This document shows, in pieces, positions 3,825 to 6,045 of a stretch of DNA of 6,045 bases. This DNA comes from Nitrososphaerota archaeon (GTDB lineage Archaea > Thermoproteota > Nitrososphaeria > Nitrososphaerales > Gagatemarchaeaceae). The DNA lies in NCBI GenBank assembly GCA_005877365.1, contig VBPP01000114.1, forward strand, positions 1-6,045, read 5' to 3'. The notes beneath the pieces were generated by a model, which was not told where the DNA came from, made no database searches, and saw only the letters and a list, made by a program, of their open reading frames with translations. Each line of letters begins with the position of its first letter. Position 1 is the stretch's first letter. Made by a program: the position numbers and the translations under genes.

Positions 3825-5954
3825 CTACTCTGTCTGCGTCGAGACTGGCTGTCGGCTCCTTTGCTGAGACGCGGGGATGGTGAAGGAGAAGGTGGCTCCC
3901 TTCCCTCCTGAGTTGTTCTCAGCCCAGATCTTCCCGCCGTGGGCCTCGACGATATTCTTCGAGAGGTAGAGTCCCAGCCCCGTTCCTGACTCCGACTTCG
4001 CGACGAATCGGGAGAAGAGCTTCGGGAGGATTCCGAGGTCGATTCCCTGACCAGTGTCTGCCACGCTGACCACGGCCTCCTCGGATTTCTCGTCAAGCCT
4101 GGTTTTCACTGTTATCCTCCCCTCCTCGGTGAACTTTGCGGCGTTACCCACGATGTTGTGAATCACTCGAGCGATTCTGGCTTTGTCGCCATAGAGTTCG
4201 ATCTTCCGTTTGTCGGGGACGAAGACTATCTCCAACTTCTTGTTCCTGATTCCGCTTTCCTCGTCGGCGAGGACCTCGGCGACGACCTGAGTCAGGTTGA
4301 AGACTTCGTTGCTCAGCCGAAGGTTTCCGCTTTCTATCCTCGCCGCGTCGAGTATCTCCTCCGTTAGCTTCTGAAGCCTATTTACGCTGCGGAGCAGCCT
4401 GGCGTAGTACTTCTCTCTCTGCCCCTTGTCGGCGATGGCCAGCTCCGCATAGTTGATGATCGCCTGCACCGGTGTCCTCAGTTCGTGAGCCGCGATGTTG
4501 ATGAAGTCCTTCTGCAGCGTGTCGTGCACCTTCAACTGCTCGTAAAGCTCCGTCTGCCTCCAGATGCTCTCGAAGATTGTGGCGTATGACGCCGCGATCG
4601 ACTTGCTCTCGGTGTAGGTCGCGAGCCCGACGGCTTCGTAGAGGTCCTCCTTCGCGTCGTCATTCGTCTCGAAAACCATCGACTTCCTTCTGTCCACTAT
4701 TACGAGGCTGATTCTAGTCTTCAGGCTCTCGTTCATAACCCTGAAGTCGACTGTGGGAACCATCTTCCTCACTTCCTCCATCGCTGCGATCACCTGCTCG
4801 TCTTGAGGAATGAGAATCTTGACACGAGCCTGGGTACTCTGGACGACATTCTTGAGCCTCTGGAAGGCCTCCACCTTCACTTGGCGCAGGAATGCCCTCG
4901 GTGTGGAGAACATCACGAGCACTTCCCTCGAGGAGCCGATGAGATCCCAGGCTCGCCTGAGCGACTCTTGCGGGTTCTCTATTACCTCCACGCTCGTCCG
5001 CTCGACACCCCTGACGAGCTCGTCTATCCTCTTCGCCGCATCGATCCCGTTCCTCCAGAGTTCGTCGAAGACGGAACGAAAATGCCTGACGGAGGATGGG
5101 TCGTTGCTGACGAACGCCCTCTGAACCGCCCTCTCCCCTCTCTCTAGCGAGACGAGCATCTCGGATTCGGTGCAGCCGAAGTTGAGAGGGGGGAGCTTGC
5201 TGATGTGTCTTATCTCGATCCCGAGCCCGACCCATTTCTGCATCATCGGCACATCTTCAGGCCCGATCGATGTCAGCCACTTCGCGGGCCTGTTTTCCGC
5301 GGCTCTCTTGTTTGCCAGCATGTCTTCAAATCGCTTGAGGAGGAGGTCGTAGACGGGTTCCAGCGCGCTGGCCTCGGTGCAGGCGATCAGCTCGCCCGGA
5401 GAAGCGAGCATCTTCTGCATGAACTCGCGGATCGCGGTATCTCCCTCCAGCACCCGGGTCTGAATCGGCTGGACGCCCTCGTCCAGTTGCTTTATCCTCG
5501 GCTCTGCGGGGATCCCCTTCTTCCAGAGCGCCTCGAAGAGGTAGGTCTGCTGCTCGACGATCGCCCGCGCGTTGCTGTAGATCAGTCGCGTCGCGGGCTG
5601 CGCTTCACGGAGGACCGCCGTGGCGATGTACTCCGGGGCGTCGGAGACAGCGAAGTTTCCTGTGACACCATCGAGGTGTCTCACCTCGATGACCTTGGCC
5701 AGGTCCTTGACGAACTTCTCGTTCTCCCTCGTAATCTCCGTCAGGAACCTCACCTTCTTGCCCGAGTCCTTCCAGTCGACGATCAGTCGCTTCGAGGCTT
5801 CGACCCCCATTACAACCGACGGTCCGTTCGAGTCGGAACAGACATCGATTTTCTCCTTCGCGTTCCAGATAAATCGAAGTGTCCCTCGGGCGACCTCGTC
5901 CACTCCCTCGAGCACGCGAATTGTCTCCCTAGTCTCGCTGACTGGTAGGGTCAA
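3825..5954 (-). CDS. Soluble sensor histidine kinase with triplicated N-terminal sensor repeats
   Basis: A 709-residue cytoplasmic kinase without visible membrane helices or receiver domain. The C-terminal part is a standard HisKA-HATPase core: H-box NIAAHELRTPVQA with phospho-acceptor His490, N-box HNIVGNAAKFTEEG (Asn604), G1 VADTGQGI (633-637), F-box LFSRF (Phe647) and G2 GTGLGLYLSKN (657-661), so it should be active. The N-terminal 470 residues hold three similar units of about 150 residues, each ending alike: YLFEALWKKGIPA (138-150), SVFDELWRNGIDA (294-306) and TIFESIWRQTELY (459-471). Matching blocks earlier in each are EVRHLDG, EIRHISK and DFRVMNE. This architecture, including KIDVCSDSNGPSV near the N-terminus, is typical of large thaumarchaeal kinases; the repeats may be PLD- or TrmB-C-terminal-like, which is a guess. 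The start is TTG 5954: TAA lies upstream in frame, and a TATA box ends about 22 bp before it with no ribosome binding site, suggesting leaderless translation. No partner response regulator is in the window, so the signal and output are unknown. Confidence 0.92.
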   Translation of the reverse strand: MTLPVSETRETIRVLEGVDEVARGTLRFIWNAKEKIDVCSDSNGPSVVMGVEASKRLIVDWKDSGKKVRFLTEITRENEKFVKDLAKVIEVRHLDGVTGNFAVSDAPEYIATAVLREAQPATRLIYSNARAIVEQQTYLFEALWKKGIPAEPRIKQLDEGVQPIQTRVLEGDTAIREFMQKMLASPGELIACTEASALEPVYDLLLKRFEDMLANKRAAENRPAKWLTSIGPEDVPMMQKWVGLGIEIRHISKLPPLNFGCTESEMLVSLERGERAVQRAFVSNDPSSVRHFRSVFDELWRNGIDAAKRIDELVRGVERTSVEVIENPQESLRRAWDLIGSSREVLVMFSTPRAFLRQVKVEAFQRLKNVVQSTQARVKILIPQDEQVIAAMEEVRKMVPTVDFRVMNESLKTRISLVIVDRRKSMVFETNDDAKEDLYEAVGLATYTESKSIAASYATIFESIWRQTELYEQLKVHDTLQKDFINIAAHELRTPVQAIINYAELAIADKGQREKYYARLLRSVNRLQKLTEEILDAARIESGNLRLSNEVFNLTQVVAEVLADEESGIRNKKLEIVFVPDKRKIELYGDKARIARVIHNIVGNAAKFTEEGRITVKTRLDEKSEEAVVSVADTGQGIDLGILPKLFSRFVAKSESGTGLGLYLSKNIVEAHGGKIWAENNSGGKGATFSFTIPASQQRSRQPVSTQTE

Positions 5955-5975
5955 CGTGGAAGAAATATCGCCAAT

Positions 5976-5986
5976 TATTTATAAGT
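5976..5986 (-). promoter_or_regulatory. TATA box of the histidine kinase gene
   Basis: On the minus strand the sequence reads CTTATAAATAA, a near-ideal archaeal TATA element, centred at 5981. Counting 26 bp downstream gives a start at about 5955, right at the TTG codon (5954). No purine-rich ribosome binding site lies between, so the mRNA is probably leaderless. This also supports the chosen start codon. Confidence 0.65.
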
Positions 5987-6045
5987 CGGTATACAAAAAT
6001 GTACATAGAAAAATCTTAGTAGTTTCTCACCGACTCAGACTCCAT

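Noticed and set aside
5205..5948. Long open frame (247 codons) on the plus strand
   Set aside because: Antisense to the histidine kinase, with Arg/Leu/Asp-rich composition and no recognisable domain; the kinase on the other strand is unambiguous.
6016..6045. Possible end of another minus-strand gene (MESESVRNY then stop)
   Set aside because: Nine codons at the window edge cannot be distinguished from chance, and the frame entering the window is unknown.

Overview
The window looks archaeal, most likely from the Thaumarchaeota (Nitrososphaeria) or a close relative. The evidence is the 709-residue histidine kinase, whose N-terminal sensor region and junction to the H-box closely resemble the large soluble kinases that I recall as abundant in that lineage. 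Archaeal TATA-like boxes also sit about 26 bp before the first codons of two genes (the kinase and the antitoxin), as expected for leaderless mRNAs. The exact taxon cannot be fixed from sequence reading alone. The main genes are GC-rich, and the toxin-antitoxin pair is visibly AT-richer.

Layout. 2-235 (+) is the 3' end of a DEDDh-type exonuclease gene. 236-491 is intergenic. 492-2369 (-) is an unusual heavy-metal P1B ATPase, preceded in the same operon by a CsoR/RcnR/FrmR-family repressor (2377-2640, -). A short divergent region (2641-2738) holds two overlapping perfect palindromes at the repressor's promoter and most of a 28-bp inverted repeat that runs into the start codon of the next gene. 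2739-3397 (+) is a VapBC-type module (AbrB-fold antitoxin and PIN-domain toxin) with a 4-bp GTGA overlap. 3398-3569 has no confident gene. About 3570-3821 (-) is a frameshifted relic of the C-terminus of glutamine synthetase, directly behind the stop codon of the histidine kinase gene (3825-5954, -). The kinase has its own TATA box at 5976-5986.

How the parts fit. The repressor and the pump form a sensor-effector pair for metal export: the repressor should bind the palindromes over its own promoter and release when metal binds. In both proteins the signature metal ligands are replaced. The sensor has Tyr-Leu-Cys where the family has Cys-His-Cys, and the pump has Gly-Ala-Cys where the family has Cys-Pro-Cys. 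Each keeps one cysteine. This matched loss is the most interesting signal in the window and suggests a non-canonical substrate or coordination. The adjacent toxin-antitoxin module has its own start-codon-overlapping inverted repeat and may be a later insertion. The histidine kinase is soluble, carries a triplicated sensor region and has no response regulator beside it in this window.
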